Notes: generated by a model from the letters alone, not told the origin. 64,000 nt of DNA from Acidulodesulfobacterium sp021802425 (GCA_021802425.1 JAJZXJ010000001.1:62001-126000), one strand, 5' to 3'; numbered from the stretch's first letter, positions 43,828-52,744 are shown. Program-made: numbers and translations.

Positions 43828-45378
43828 ATGATGATGTTAAATAATTTTTCGCCGGAGTTTTCCGGCGAAAAAATCAATATGAGTAATAATTTTGCGCCGG
43901 CGAAACAGGGGGCTAAACCTGCCGCTCCGGATAATACTTTTTCCGTGGACGGGAATACCATGCCTGTTTCTTCGCGGCAAAATTCCCGCCACGTCCATAC
44001 TGCCGCCGGAAACTTTAAAAATATGTTAAACCGGGCATCGGATAAAAGGTCTTTATCCGGAGAGGGTGAACCTGTGAAAAATAAATCGGGTGATAAAAAC
44101 AATAAACATAATAATTTTGGCTTTGTTTTATATGCAGAGCCGCCTTTAAATACGGATAAAAAACAAAACCCGGTTATTTTATCGTCTGACGGTGGCGGTA
44201 AAGATTCGGGCGGGGGTATTAAAGGCAATGAAGCCTCTAACGGGAATGGGGGTATAATAAATACTTTATCCGGCAATAAAAAATCGGCTCAAAATCCCGA
44301 TAGTAAGGATAATTTTTCCGGCGGAAATAATACCTTAAGCGAAAGCGGGACTGCGGGCGCTAATAAAAATGATAATAAAAAAATTGACGGTAATGCCGAT
44401 ACTGCCAATATTGCAAGTACGCAAACAAACCGGAACAGCAAATCAAATTTATCTTTATCAAAACAGGCTTCGGACAATTTAATCAATCCTGATGTAAATA
44501 TAACCGATAACACGAATAATATACATGGTAAAAGGGCAGCTGATAGTCTTCAAAATAATAAAGGGTTAAATAGCTCAAATAGAATAGCGGAGGATAAAAA
44601 AAATATAAATTCCGATGCGGCGGCGGGAAACGGGGACATTAAAAACAGGGTTAATGCAGGTTTAATGTCAAATATAAAACACGGACTCACAAATATAACT
44701 AATTTTACCGTTCAAAATTATGAAGCAAAATTGGGTTTAGCCCGTTCAAATCTTAAAAACGATAATAACTTGACTATAAATAAAAGCATTGATTTTTTGA
44801 ATAATGCCGGTTTATCAAATTCAAATTCAGGCAATTTGAACGGAAACAATGCGGGGACTAATTCCGGCAGCGGACAGATAAATATAAATGCTCTTAATAA
44901 TGCAGAAAACAGTGAATCGTCAGGTAAAATTGCCATAAATTCCGTTATGTTTATGGTTAAAAGAAATATTCAATCGGCTACGATAACGCTAAAACCGCCT
45001 TCGCTGGGAAATGTCAGGATTGACATCGTGTTGAAAAATCTTCAGTCTAATCTTATAGATGCCGGCGGCGGCAAGGCTATTACGATTAATATGCTTGCCC
45101 AAAACGATGCCGCAAAGAATATGCTCCAATCATCGTCGTCAAATCTCCAAAATGCGCTAAAAGGGCAGGGTTTTTCCTCGATTAATTTAAATATTAATCT
45201 GGATTCCGGCAAGAATAATCAAAACGGCGGGAATAATGAGGAAATAAATAAAAATCAGCTTTCCAAAAATTATTCGAGCGGTTCCGTTAACGGCGGTAAA
45301 GCCGCCTCCGGCGGTTCCTTTTCAGGTTTTAATATGATGCATTATAATCCTGACGCAATAATAGACTATTTTATTTAG
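43828..45378 (+). CDS. fliK: FliK-like flagellar hook-length control protein
   Basis: This 516-residue protein has a long, Asn/Lys/Gly/Ser-rich, low-complexity first 370 residues and a conserved end. The C-terminal domain near residues 375-460 (IQSATITLKPPSLGNVRIDI, VLKNLQ and LQNALKGQGFSSINLNINLD) matches the FliK Flg_hook domain. FliK measures hook length and triggers the export switch at FlhB. It lies directly after flgE, in place of the usual fliK-flgD-flgE order. The call relies on the C-terminal domain and context. Confidence 0.83.
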   Translation: MMMLNNFSPEFSGEKINMSNNFAPAKQGAKPAAPDNTFSVDGNTMPVSSRQNSRHVHTAAGNFKNMLNRASDKRSLSGEGEPVKNKSGDKNNKHNNFGFVLYAEPPLNTDKKQNPVILSSDGGGKDSGGGIKGNEASNGNGGIINTLSGNKKSAQNPDSKDNFSGGNNTLSESGTAGANKNDNKKIDGNADTANIASTQTNRNSKSNLSLSKQASDNLINPDVNITDNTNNIHGKRAADSLQNNKGLNSSNRIAEDKKNINSDAAAGNGDIKNRVNAGLMSNIKHGLTNITNFTVQNYEAKLGLARSNLKNDNNLTINKSIDFLNNAGLSNSNSGNLNGNNAGTNSGSGQININALNNAENSESSGKIAINSVMFMVKRNIQSATITLKPPSLGNVRIDIVLKNLQSNLIDAGGGKAITINMLAQNDAAKNMLQSSSSNLQNALKGQGFSSINLNINLDSGKNNQNGGNNEEINKNQLSKNYSSGSVNGGKAASGGSFSGFNMMHYNPDAIIDYFI

Positions 45379-45389
45379 GTACTTTATAT

Positions 45390-45824
45390 ATGGCTGCATT
45401 CAAATTTCAAAATATATTGAATCACAGAAAGTTAATACTCGATGGGTATTATATCGAATTATCGAAGGTTCAGGATGAATTGGTTAAGATAAATTTAAGA
45501 ATAAATAGCGTCCAAAATTCTATTAATTCATTTAAGGAAACCTTTCAGGATAAGGCATTAAATATTTCGAACATTAATGATTATAACTTATTGGATACCC
45601 AATACAGGACTCTTTTGGCAAAATTAGACGACTTATTAAAAATAAAAGATTCCATACTGGTGGATTTAGAGAATAAAAAGGCCCAAACGATAAGCGCCAG
45701 AGTGGAGTGTGAAAAAATAGATAAACTCAGGGAAAAATATCTCGCGATAGGTAAAATAGAAGAATTAAAACATGATGAAGCTATTGCAAACGATTTTGCT
45801 TCAAATCGTTATAATCAAAGGTAA
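45390..45824 (+). CDS. fliJ: Flagellar export chaperone FliJ
   Basis: This 144-residue, all-helical protein forms a long coiled coil, seen in AAFKFQNILNHRKLILDGYY, LDTQYRTLLAKLDDLLKIKD and VECEKIDKLREKYLAIGKIE. FliJ is the central stalk of the FliI/FliH export ATPase. The start ATG is 11 bases after the fliK-like gene. Sequence conservation of FliJ is weak, so context weighs in the call. The fliI gene that usually precedes it is not here. Confidence 0.83.
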   Translation: MAAFKFQNILNHRKLILDGYYIELSKVQDELVKINLRINSVQNSINSFKETFQDKALNISNINDYNLLDTQYRTLLAKLDDLLKIKDSILVDLENKKAQTISARVECEKIDKLREKYLAIGKIEELKHDEAIANDFASNRYNQR

Positions 45825-45864
45825 ACCTTAAAACCTTGAAAATAATGTTATAAATTTTGTTATT

Positions 45865-46245
45865 ATGATGAAAATTTTACCCTCCCTGATAATCTTTATC
45901 ACATTATCCATATTACCTGCTAACGTTTTTGCTTCAGGGGTAAACGCTAAAAAAGATGAAATTAAAACTCTTGAAAAACAGATAAAATTGGAACTGAAAG
46001 AGTTAAAAAATATAGAATCCAAAATCCATCGCATCAAAGCCGGACAAAAGGCAAAAATTAAAAATCTCGTAACTTTGTATTCCTCTATGAGTCCGAAAAG
46101 CGCCGCAAGTATTATTCCGCACATCGATAAAAATGTTGCCGTGTATATTCTTTCCAATATGGCCCCCAGAACCGCCTCCGCGATTATTTCGAGGATGCCT
46201 ACCGCCGATGCGGTATTTTTTACAAATAGCATAGCGGGAAAATAA
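45865..46245 (+). CDS. motE: MotE-like flagellar periplasmic chaperone
   Basis: This 126-residue protein has a signal peptide (residues about 1-22), a coiled coil (KKDEIKTLEKQIKLELKELK and NIESKIHRI) and a C-terminal MgtE-N-like domain (SSMSPKSAASIIPHIDKNVA, then LSNMAPRTASAIISRMPTAD). This layout matches MotE, which stabilises the stator or MotC in rhizobia and which is found next to fliJ in many bacteria. It lies just after fliJ and before the fliL operon. The start is MMK, and either Met is possible. Confidence 0.8.
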   Translation: MMKILPSLIIFITLSILPANVFASGVNAKKDEIKTLEKQIKLELKELKNIESKIHRIKAGQKAKIKNLVTLYSSMSPKSAASIIPHIDKNVAVYILSNMAPRTASAIISRMPTADAVFFTNSIAGK

Positions 46246-46342
46246 AAATAAATTTTCATTGTCAAATTAATGACAGTGTAAAAGACCTTCCATATTTATA
46301 TATCTTACCGATATTATTATAAAATTATCATAAAGTAATAGA

Positions 46343-46358
46343 TGGCATAGACATTGCA
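46343..46358 (+). promoter_or_regulatory. Sigma-54 promoter of the fliL-fliA operon
   Basis: TGGCATAGACATTGCA has GG and GC 10 bases apart, like the flgB and flgD elements. It lies about 100 bases before fliL in a 213-base gap. Transcription from here would cover fliL through fliA and perhaps the chemotaxis genes. It is the best match of the three to the consensus downstream half TTGCA. Confidence 0.78.
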
Positions 46359-46458
46359 TTATTACGAATAAATATTATATTATTGAATTTATATTACGGT
46401 TCATGAATATAAAATTCATAAATTTCATTAAATAAAATTTGTAAGGCAGGGCGTAAAA

Positions 46459-47022
46459 ATGGCAGAAAAATCAAACAAAGTACAACCAAATAACAATAAC
46501 GGCAATAAAGAAGTCGGAGATGTAAACGAGGATGACATTTCGGCGGTTTCGCAGATCGAATCCGCTAAGAAAAAGGTCGGAATAAAAAAACTTCTTTTTA
46601 TCTTAATACCGGCGGTACTCGTTCTTGGGGGCGGGGGGTTTGCGGCTTATCATTTTTTATTTGCCAAAAACAATAGCAATAAAAATGCGGCACAGCTGAC
46701 CGCCCAGTCTTCAGCCGCACCCGGACCGATGATTGAACTTAAGCCGTTTTTAACCAACCTTGCCGATAAGAATCGAACCTCTTATATCAAGGTTTCTATG
46801 TCGATAGAACTGAAGCAGGGCGGAAACGCCGGCCTTTTTAAGGAGCTTACGCCAAAAATTAGAAACAGCATAATTATGATTTTGAGCTCCAAAACAACAG
46901 CGGAAATTAACACGCCGGAAGGCATAGTTTCCTTAAGGCACCAAATAGCGAGAAGCCTTAACAGGATTCTTGGAGACGGAACGGTTACCGGCGTTTATTT
47001 TAATAACTATTTAGTTCAATAA
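46459..47022 (+). CDS. fliL: Flagellar basal body-associated protein FliL
   Basis: This 187-residue protein has a short N-terminal cytoplasmic tail, one membrane helix (LLFILIPAVLVLGGGGFAAY) and a periplasmic domain with the FliL pattern MIELKPFLTNLADKNRTSYI KVSMSIEL in two parts, and VSLRHQIARSLNRILGDGTV. FliL acts at the stator and supports torque. It is the first gene after the sigma-54 element. The start follows GGCAGGGCG, a weak ribosome binding site. Confidence 0.92.
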   Translation: MAEKSNKVQPNNNNGNKEVGDVNEDDISAVSQIESAKKKVGIKKLLFILIPAVLVLGGGGFAAYHFLFAKNNSNKNAAQLTAQSSAAPGPMIELKPFLTNLADKNRTSYIKVSMSIELKQGGNAGLFKELTPKIRNSIIMILSSKTTAEINTPEGIVSLRHQIARSLNRILGDGTVTGVYFNNYLVQ

Positions 47023-47046
47023 AATTATTAATCCGACGGGTAAAAA

Positions 47047-48042
47047 ATGCCTGAAATTTTATCTCAAGAAGAAGTAAACGCCCTGCTGAGAGGAATATCT
47101 TCCGGTTCCATAGAAACCGAAAAACAGGAAGAGACCTCCGGCGTAAGGGCGTATGATTTGACATCTCAGGACAGGATTGTCAGGGGCAGAATGCCGACCC
47201 TCGAGATAATAAACGAAAGATTTGCGCGGCTATTAAGAAACGATTTAACTTCCGCATTGCGAAAGGTTGCGGAAGTAACCGCCACATCGGTCGATATGCA
47301 AAAGTTCGGCGAATTTTTAAAGAATATTCCTCTTCCCACAAGTTTGACAATATTTAAGATGCCGCCGCTTCGCGGCTACGGAATTTTTGTTCTGGATGCA
47401 AGATTGGTTTATAACCTTATAGATATATTCTTTGGGGGAACCACTGATTTACATGTTAAAATAGAGGGAAGGGATTTTTCCCCGATCGAATCCAAAATAA
47501 TTAAAAAAATTATCGATATGGCTTTTAGCGCTATGAAACAGGCATGGTCGCCCGTTTATGCCGTTGATATCGAGTTTCAAAGAAGCGAAATAAATCCTCA
47601 ATTTGCTACTATAGTAACGCCTACGGAAGTCGTTATAATCAGCAGATTTGAGGTTGACATAGAAGGAGCAATATCAAAATTTATGATATGTATTCCTTAT
47701 TCTATGGTAGAGCCTATTAAAGAAAAGTTGTACAGCGGCTTTCAAAGCGAGCAGCTGGAAGTTGATATGAGATGGATTGAGAGGTTTAAAGAAAGGCTTA
47801 AGGAATCGGAGCTGGATATAAAAGTCGATTTAGGAAAAGCAGAAATAATGGCAAGGGATTTTTTAAAGGTGAAACCGGGGGATGTAATAGTGCTTGATAA
47901 AGAAATAGATGAGCCGTTAGTCGTCAAATTTGAAAATGTTCCAAAATTTATAGCCTATCCAGGAAAGGTTAACAATCAAATTGCCGTAAAATTAATATCC
48001 GATATACCGATTGGAAAAGAGGGTTATTATGAACGAAATTGA
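47047..48042 (+). CDS. fliM: Flagellar motor switch protein FliM
   Basis: This 331-residue C-ring protein binds phospho-CheY. The N-terminal CheY-binding motif is ILSQEEVNALLRG. The CheC-like middle domain holds RNDLTSALRKVAEVTATSVD and FFGGTTDLHVKIEGRDFSPI. The C-terminal SpoA domain is VDLGKAEIMARDFLKVKPGD. The length is typical. The C terminus overlaps fliN by 14 bases. A functional CheY site fits the cheY gene at 60.9 kb. Confidence 0.95.
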   Translation: MPEILSQEEVNALLRGISSGSIETEKQEETSGVRAYDLTSQDRIVRGRMPTLEIINERFARLLRNDLTSALRKVAEVTATSVDMQKFGEFLKNIPLPTSLTIFKMPPLRGYGIFVLDARLVYNLIDIFFGGTTDLHVKIEGRDFSPIESKIIKKIIDMAFSAMKQAWSPVYAVDIEFQRSEINPQFATIVTPTEVVIISRFEVDIEGAISKFMICIPYSMVEPIKEKLYSGFQSEQLEVDMRWIERFKERLKESELDIKVDLGKAEIMARDFLKVKPGDVIVLDKEIDEPLVVKFENVPKFIAYPGKVNNQIAVKLISDIPIGKEGYYERN

Positions 48043-48649
48043 AAATCAGCGCAGCTCAATTGAAAATCAGCAGGGCCCGGCCGAAAAAGACGAAAAAATT
48101 ACTAAATCTGATGTGCGGGAAGAACCGCCGAAAGATATTCAGCCCGGACAAGAACAAACCGCTCAGGAGGACGATAATGTCAGCTGGGAAGATGCGTTTA
48201 AGGAAGAGGCCATGATTAATCAAAAATCGGGCGAAAATTCTCCAGCCGTAAATACGGCGGAGGCAGGCAGGGAAAATTTAAATTTAGATGTTAAGGATGT
48301 CCATGAAGCCGCTAAAAATGTGAATATCAGAAAGCCCGTCAAAAAAGTAGAGTTTTCCTCATTCGATGAAACCGATAAGACCGCAGAGCCGCCCAAAAAT
48401 TTGGATTTTATTCTCGATATTCCGCTTACCATATCGGTTGAGCTCGGCAGAACAAAAATGGTTATAAACGATATGCTTCAATTGGGGCAGGGCTCCGTAA
48501 TAGAGCTTGCCAAATTGGCGGGGGAGCCGCTCGATGTTTATGTCAACGGCAAGTTAATGGCGCGCGGAGAAGTTGTTCTGGTAAACGATAAATTCGGCGT
48601 CAGACTTACGGATATTATCAGCCCTGCGGAGAGAATTAAAACATTATGA
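48029..48649 (+). CDS. fliN: Flagellar motor switch protein FliN
   Basis: This protein of about 206 residues has a long acidic, low-complexity N-terminal region of some 120 residues and a C-terminal SpoA domain (LDIPLTISVELGRTKMVIND, LQLGQGSVIELAKLAGEPLD and YVNGKLMARGEVVLVND). The frame is open from TTG 48011, but ATG 48029 follows AAGAGGG and overlaps the end of fliM. It is longer than E. coli FliN (137 residues) because of the linker. It shares the operon with fliM and fliO. Confidence 0.93.
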   Translation: MNEIENQRSSIENQQGPAEKDEKITKSDVREEPPKDIQPGQEQTAQEDDNVSWEDAFKEEAMINQKSGENSPAVNTAEAGRENLNLDVKDVHEAAKNVNIRKPVKKVEFSSFDETDKTAEPPKNLDFILDIPLTISVELGRTKMVINDMLQLGQGSVIELAKLAGEPLDVYVNGKLMARGEVVLVNDKFGVRLTDIISPAERIKTL

Positions 48650-49851
48650 ATAAAACATTATTTATTGCGATAATCGTTTTTGCGGCTCTTGCAGGGGTTT
48701 CTTATGCCGCGAATAATAATAGCAATAAAAATCTATATTTAAAAAATATTTCGGTTTCGAAGAGCGCGGGCAGCTACTTCATCTGGTTTAAATTTAACGG
48801 CAAAGGAGGTAATTTTATTCCAAAATATGTATTAAATAATTATAGCCTTGAACTCACATTTCAAAATACATATCCTGCCGTTGGTTCAAAATTCATTAAA
48901 TTTAAAAATAGGTTATTCAGGGGAATAGAGCTTATACCTTTAAAAAATTTAAATTTAAATGCGATAATCTACTTTAACAAAGGTATCCTGATAAACAAAA
49001 AAGATATTAAAGGGTCTTCTTATAAAGACTATTTTGTGATTAAAATTTCCCATAAATTTGCAAGCAGTTTATTTAAAAATATCGGAAAAAAACCTGTTTC
49101 ACCGGCTTTGCTTACAAAGCCTCCCGCCGTTAATATAAATAATATAAATAATGCTCCAAAGAACATGCCTTTTTCTTTAAATGCGGGTTCCAAAAATGGC
49201 GGCAATTTAAATGTGGGTTTCGAGGTAATAAAAACGGTCGTATATTTGGCATTAGTCCTCGGGTTAATTTATGCCATATACTTCTTGTTGCTTAAATTTA
49301 AAGGGCGCGTAGCGGTAAAGAAAAATGTAAATAATTTAAAAATAGTATCTTCTTTAAATTTGGGAAACAAAAAATCTGTTTTTCTTATAGAGGTCGGCAG
49401 CGAGCTTTTCTTAGTCGGCGTATCCCCGTCTAATATTCAGGTTATAGGACACATTAAAGATTTAAATTCGGATTCTATTTCTAATGAGATTATCCAAACG
49501 GATATTAAAGACAATAAAACAGGGGCGCCTTTTATGGATTCCCGCCTTCGCGGGAATGACGGGGGCAATATAGATGATAACAGTAAAACCTCATTCCGTA
49601 CAGATGGATTGTCAAATAAATCTTCCGACAACTTTGCGAAGGTTTTAAAAAATCAGGTTGATTCAAAAGAGGGTTTAAATTTAAATCCGAATATCAAATT
49701 TGATCCCGGCAAATTAGACATGGAAGGTAACTATAAGATTAAAAATATATCGGAAGCCAGATTTAAAAATAAGGCCGACAATGTATTTTTCGATATAGAG
49801 GAAAAATTAAAAGGGTTGATAGAAAACAATGGCAATATTAAAAAATTTTAA
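48646..49851 (+). CDS. fliO: Flagellar biosynthetic protein FliO with an added N-terminal domain and an internal repeat insertion
   Basis: This protein is 401 residues long, against roughly 120-150 in E. coli. It has a signal peptide (residues 1-21), a beta-rich domain of about 110 residues like an AMIN domain (tentative), a membrane helix at 196-217 (TVVYLALVLGLIYAIYFLLL) and the FliO domain (KIVSSLNLGNKKSVFLIEVG). The stretch MDSRLRGNDGG (297-307) is encoded by a copy of the ATTCCCGC repeat at 49535-49563. The rest of the tail is polar and of low complexity. FliO helps assemble FliP. It overlaps fliP by 23 bases. Confidence 0.82.
   Translation: MNKTLFIAIIVFAALAGVSYAANNNSNKNLYLKNISVSKSAGSYFIWFKFNGKGGNFIPKYVLNNYSLELTFQNTYPAVGSKFIKFKNRLFRGIELIPLKNLNLNAIIYFNKGILINKKDIKGSSYKDYFVIKISHKFASSLFKNIGKKPVSPALLTKPPAVNINNINNAPKNMPFSLNAGSKNGGNLNVGFEVIKTVVYLALVLGLIYAIYFLLLKFKGRVAVKKNVNNLKIVSSLNLGNKKSVFLIEVGSELFLVGVSPSNIQVIGHIKDLNSDSISNEIIQTDIKDNKTGAPFMDSRLRGNDGGNIDDNSKTSFRTDGLSNKSSDNFAKVLKNQVDSKEGLNLNPNIKFDPGKLDMEGNYKIKNISEARFKNKADNVFFDIEEKLKGLIENNGNIKKF
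49535..49563 (+). repeat. ATTCCCGCCTTCGCGGGAAT repeat translated inside fliO
   Basis: The core ATTCCCGCCTTCGCGGGAAT (49538-49557) is flanked by TGG and GACGGG, as in the copies at 39325-39352 and 39383-39410. The insertion keeps the frame and is translated as MDSRLRGNDGG. It lies in the disordered tail of FliO, where an insertion should be harmless. Confidence 0.85.
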
Positions 49852-50536
49852 AAATACGAGCCTGCTTGCCCTGCCCGCTATAACTATGACGGGACATCCG
49901 CATCATTCGGAAGTTTCGATGCTTATCCAGATACTGCTCATTTTTACCGTTATATCCGTCGCGCCGTCTATTTTAATAATGATGACATCTTTTATCAGGA
50001 TAGTCGTAGTTTTGTCTTTCCTAAGAACATCGCTGGGACTTACGACTGAGCCGCCCAATCAAGTAATTATAGGCTTAAGCCTTTTTCTTACATTTTTCAT
50101 AATGGCGCCCGTGATCAATAAGATATATAAAAATGCTTATATTCCATATACAAAAAAGGCGATAGGGATTAACAGGGCGTACAAAACGGGATTAAAACCG
50201 CTTCGAGGTTTTATGTTAAAACAGACTCGGATGAAAGATCTGGAACTTTTTGTCAAAATGGCTAAAATAAAACATATAAGCTCCCCGAAGGATGTCCCGA
50301 CCTATGTTCTTATTCCCGCATTCATCACCAGCGAGCTGACGACGGCATTCGAGATAAGTTTTCTTATCTATTTGCCCTTTTTAATAATAGATCTGGTGGT
50401 TTCAAGCCTTTTAATGTCCATGGGAATGCTCATGCTGCCGCCTACTATGATTTCGCTGCCGTTTAAACTTATGCTTTTTGTGCTGGTTAACGGCTGGTAT
50501 TTAGTTATCGGTTCATTGGTTCAAAGTTTCAGGTGA
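49829..50536 (+). CDS. fliP: Flagellar export gate protein FliP
   Basis: This 235-residue membrane protein is part of the FliPQR export gate. It has an N-terminal signal-like region and FliP hallmarks: VAPSILIMMTSFIRIVVVLS, FLRTSLGLTTEPPNQVIIGL SLFL in two parts and FEISFLIYLPFLIIDLVVSS. The start overlaps fliO by 23 bases, which indicates translational coupling. Fold and length match the family. Confidence 0.95.
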   Translation: MAILKNFKNTSLLALPAITMTGHPHHSEVSMLIQILLIFTVISVAPSILIMMTSFIRIVVVLSFLRTSLGLTTEPPNQVIIGLSLFLTFFIMAPVINKIYKNAYIPYTKKAIGINRAYKTGLKPLRGFMLKQTRMKDLELFVKMAKIKHISSPKDVPTYVLIPAFITSELTTAFEISFLIYLPFLIIDLVVSSLLMSMGMLMLPPTMISLPFKLMLFVLVNGWYLVIGSLVQSFR

Positions 50537-50564
50537 ACGGGATTATTGTTTTAGAGAGATAAAA

Positions 50565-50843
50565 ATGTCCGTAGCATTTGTTAATTTTATAATACAAAAG
50601 GTAATAATGACCGTTCTTTACTTAAGCGCGCCGCCGCTTATCGCCAGTCTTGCGATCGGCATTACGATAAGCGTTTTTCAGGCAGTAACGCAGCTTCAGG
50701 ACCAGACGCTTACCTTTGTTCCTAAAATTATTGTCGTTATAATAGTTTTATTGATTTTTGGCCCATGGATGCTCAGCATATTAGTTGATTTTACCAGGGT
50801 GATTTTTATACATTTTCCTCAATATATCCGCGGAGGCAGTTAA
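50565..50843 (+). CDS. fliQ: Flagellar export gate protein FliQ
   Basis: This 92-residue protein has two membrane helices and the FliQ pattern LIASLAIGITISVFQAVTQL with QDQTLTFVPKIIVV. It joins FliP and FliR in the export gate. The gene lies between them in the usual order. It follows a GAGAG ribosome binding site. Confidence 0.95.
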   Translation: MSVAFVNFIIQKVIMTVLYLSAPPLIASLAIGITISVFQAVTQLQDQTLTFVPKIIVVIIVLLIFGPWMLSILVDFTRVIFIHFPQYIRGGS

Positions 50844-50849
50844 TTTAAA

Positions 50850-51635
50850 ATGATAATTATCCATACGCACCTTCTCATAGAATTTATCTTGATTTTTTTT
50901 AGGGTCATTGCAATGATCGTTATTATGCCGTTTGTGGGCAGTTCCGCCGTTCCCAACTGGGCAAAGATCGGAATGGCGTTTTTTATTTCCTTAATTATTT
51001 ATCCTTTGATTGTTAAAACCCAAATAATCCCCAGCATATCTTTTCCGGCGCTGGTTTTATTTATTCTTTCCCAGACATTGATAGGGCTTATTTTTGGATT
51101 TTTAGTCCTTATAATCTTTACAGGGGTTGAGTTAGCGGGTCAGTTCATGGGTCTTCAGATAGGTTTTGGCATGATAAGCCTTTTAAACCCGTTAATTTCA
51201 AATCAACAGGTTTCTCTTATCGCAAATATGCAAAATTTTATTGCGCTGATGATTTTCATAGAAACATCGGCTTTTTTCTTTGTTATCGAAGGGTTGTATA
51301 AAAGTTTCGAAACTATACCTTTAACCTTTATACAATTTTCCCCGTCTATTTTCAAATACTTAGTTTTAAAAGGGGGCGATATTTTCACAATCGGTCTTGA
51401 TTTAAGTATTCCTATCGTAATAGTGGCTATTTTATTAAATATAATTATTGCCTTAATGGGAAGATTAGCGCCGCAATTTAATATTTTTGCGGTAGGTTTT
51501 CCGCTGCTGATATTTGTCGGACTTTATATTTTATACATCGCCGAGCCTTATTTTACGGATTACATAATTAAATCTTTCATACACCTCAGATTTGAATATT
51601 ATCGTTTAATAAATTCTTTGGCTTTATTAAGTTAA
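50850..51635 (+). CDS. fliR: Flagellar export gate protein FliR
   Basis: This 261-residue membrane protein has six hydrophobic segments. Its FliR hallmarks are FFRVIAMIVIMPFVGSSAVP, QTLIGLIFGFLVLIIFTGVE and AGQFMGLQIGFGMISLLNPL. It forms the export gate with FliP and FliQ. It starts 6 bases after fliQ and is 23 bases before flhB. Length is normal. Confidence 0.94.
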   Translation: MIIIHTHLLIEFILIFFRVIAMIVIMPFVGSSAVPNWAKIGMAFFISLIIYPLIVKTQIIPSISFPALVLFILSQTLIGLIFGFLVLIIFTGVELAGQFMGLQIGFGMISLLNPLISNQQVSLIANMQNFIALMIFIETSAFFFVIEGLYKSFETIPLTFIQFSPSIFKYLVLKGGDIFTIGLDLSIPIVIVAILLNIIIALMGRLAPQFNIFAVGFPLLIFVGLYILYIAEPYFTDYIIKSFIHLRFEYYRLINSLALLS

Positions 51636-51658
51636 TTAAAAATTGATTAAATTAAACT

Positions 51659-52744
51659 ATGGCAGAAGACCAGTTTGACAAAACAGAACCCGCGACCCCC
51701 AAGCGAATACAGGATGCCAGAAGCAAAGGGCAGGTGATGAAATCGAGGGAGGTAAACACCGCCTTTGTGCTTATAACTATTTTAATCTATTTATATTTTA
51801 ACATTTCGTCAATCGGCAATATTATAACTTCCGAGATAGTTTATTTTTTATCCAACTCCTTTTATATAAATTTGAATTATGCGGGGATGCTAAAAATCTT
51901 ATACCAACTCATTTATATCGTAATATTTGCCATCCTTCCGTTTATTTTAATCGTCTTTTTTGCGTCTATCGTTTCCAATCTGTCCCAGGTCGGGCTGCTG
52001 TTCACCTTAGAGCCGTTAATTCCGGATTTTGCAAGAATAGACCCTATATCCGGATTCAAGAGATTTTTCTCATATCAATCCGTCAACGAATTGTTTAAAT
52101 CTGTTTTCAAATTTTTTGTTTTAGCCGTAGTAGCCTATTTTACATGTATTCCTTACATCAAAAAAATTTTTATTTTGCAATATACCGCGCCGTCTTACGA
52201 CCTGTTTTTTACGGTTAAGCTTTTATATAAACTCTTTTTTAATATTATATTCGTAATGATTATATTAAGCATTATCGATTTTTTCATACAGAGGCACCAA
52301 TACAACAAAGGTTTAATGATGTCCAAGCAGGAGGTTAAGGATGAGGCAAAACAATATGAGGGGAATCAGCAGATAAAGGGAAAAATTAGAAAAATGCAAA
52401 GGGAGATAGCAAGGAGGAAGATATTAAAGGAGGTTAAAAAAGCCCATGTCGTTATTACTAATCCGACGCACTTTGCGGTGGCCATTAAATATGACAACAA
52501 AAAATATAACGCCCCCGTCGTTGTTGCAAAAGGGGCGGATAACTTAGCTTTTCTGATAAAAAAGATCGCGTCGGAAAACGATGTGCCTTTAGTCGAGAAT
52601 AAATTTATAGCAAGAATGCTCTACGATATGTGCGAACCGGGGCAATTAATCCCCGAAAGTTTATATAAGGCTGTGGCAGAAATACTTGCGCATTTATATC
52701 TTACAAATAAAAAATTTAAAGAGATATGGGGTTTAATTAAATAA
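51659..52744 (+). CDS. flhB: Flagellar export switch protein FlhB
   Basis: This 361-residue protein has four membrane helices and a cytoplasmic domain. The start DKTEPATPKRIQDARSKGQV is typical. The autocleavage site is NPTH in AHVVITNPTHFAVAIKYDNK, where cleavage after Asn changes export specificity when the hook is finished, in concert with FliK. The stop overlaps the flhA start. All family landmarks are intact. Confidence 0.96.
   Translation: MAEDQFDKTEPATPKRIQDARSKGQVMKSREVNTAFVLITILIYLYFNISSIGNIITSEIVYFLSNSFYINLNYAGMLKILYQLIYIVIFAILPFILIVFFASIVSNLSQVGLLFTLEPLIPDFARIDPISGFKRFFSYQSVNELFKSVFKFFVLAVVAYFTCIPYIKKIFILQYTAPSYDLFFTVKLLYKLFFNIIFVMIILSIIDFFIQRHQYNKGLMMSKQEVKDEAKQYEGNQQIKGKIRKMQREIARRKILKEVKKAHVVITNPTHFAVAIKYDNKKYNAPVVVAKGADNLAFLIKKIASENDVPLVENKFIARMLYDMCEPGQLIPESLYKAVAEILAHLYLTNKKFKEIWGLIK

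Noticed and set aside
46257..46278. Stem-loop after motE as a terminator (CATTGTCA with TGACAGTG)
   Set aside because: The stem is short with a G-T mismatch and lacks a T-run, so it is too weak to call.
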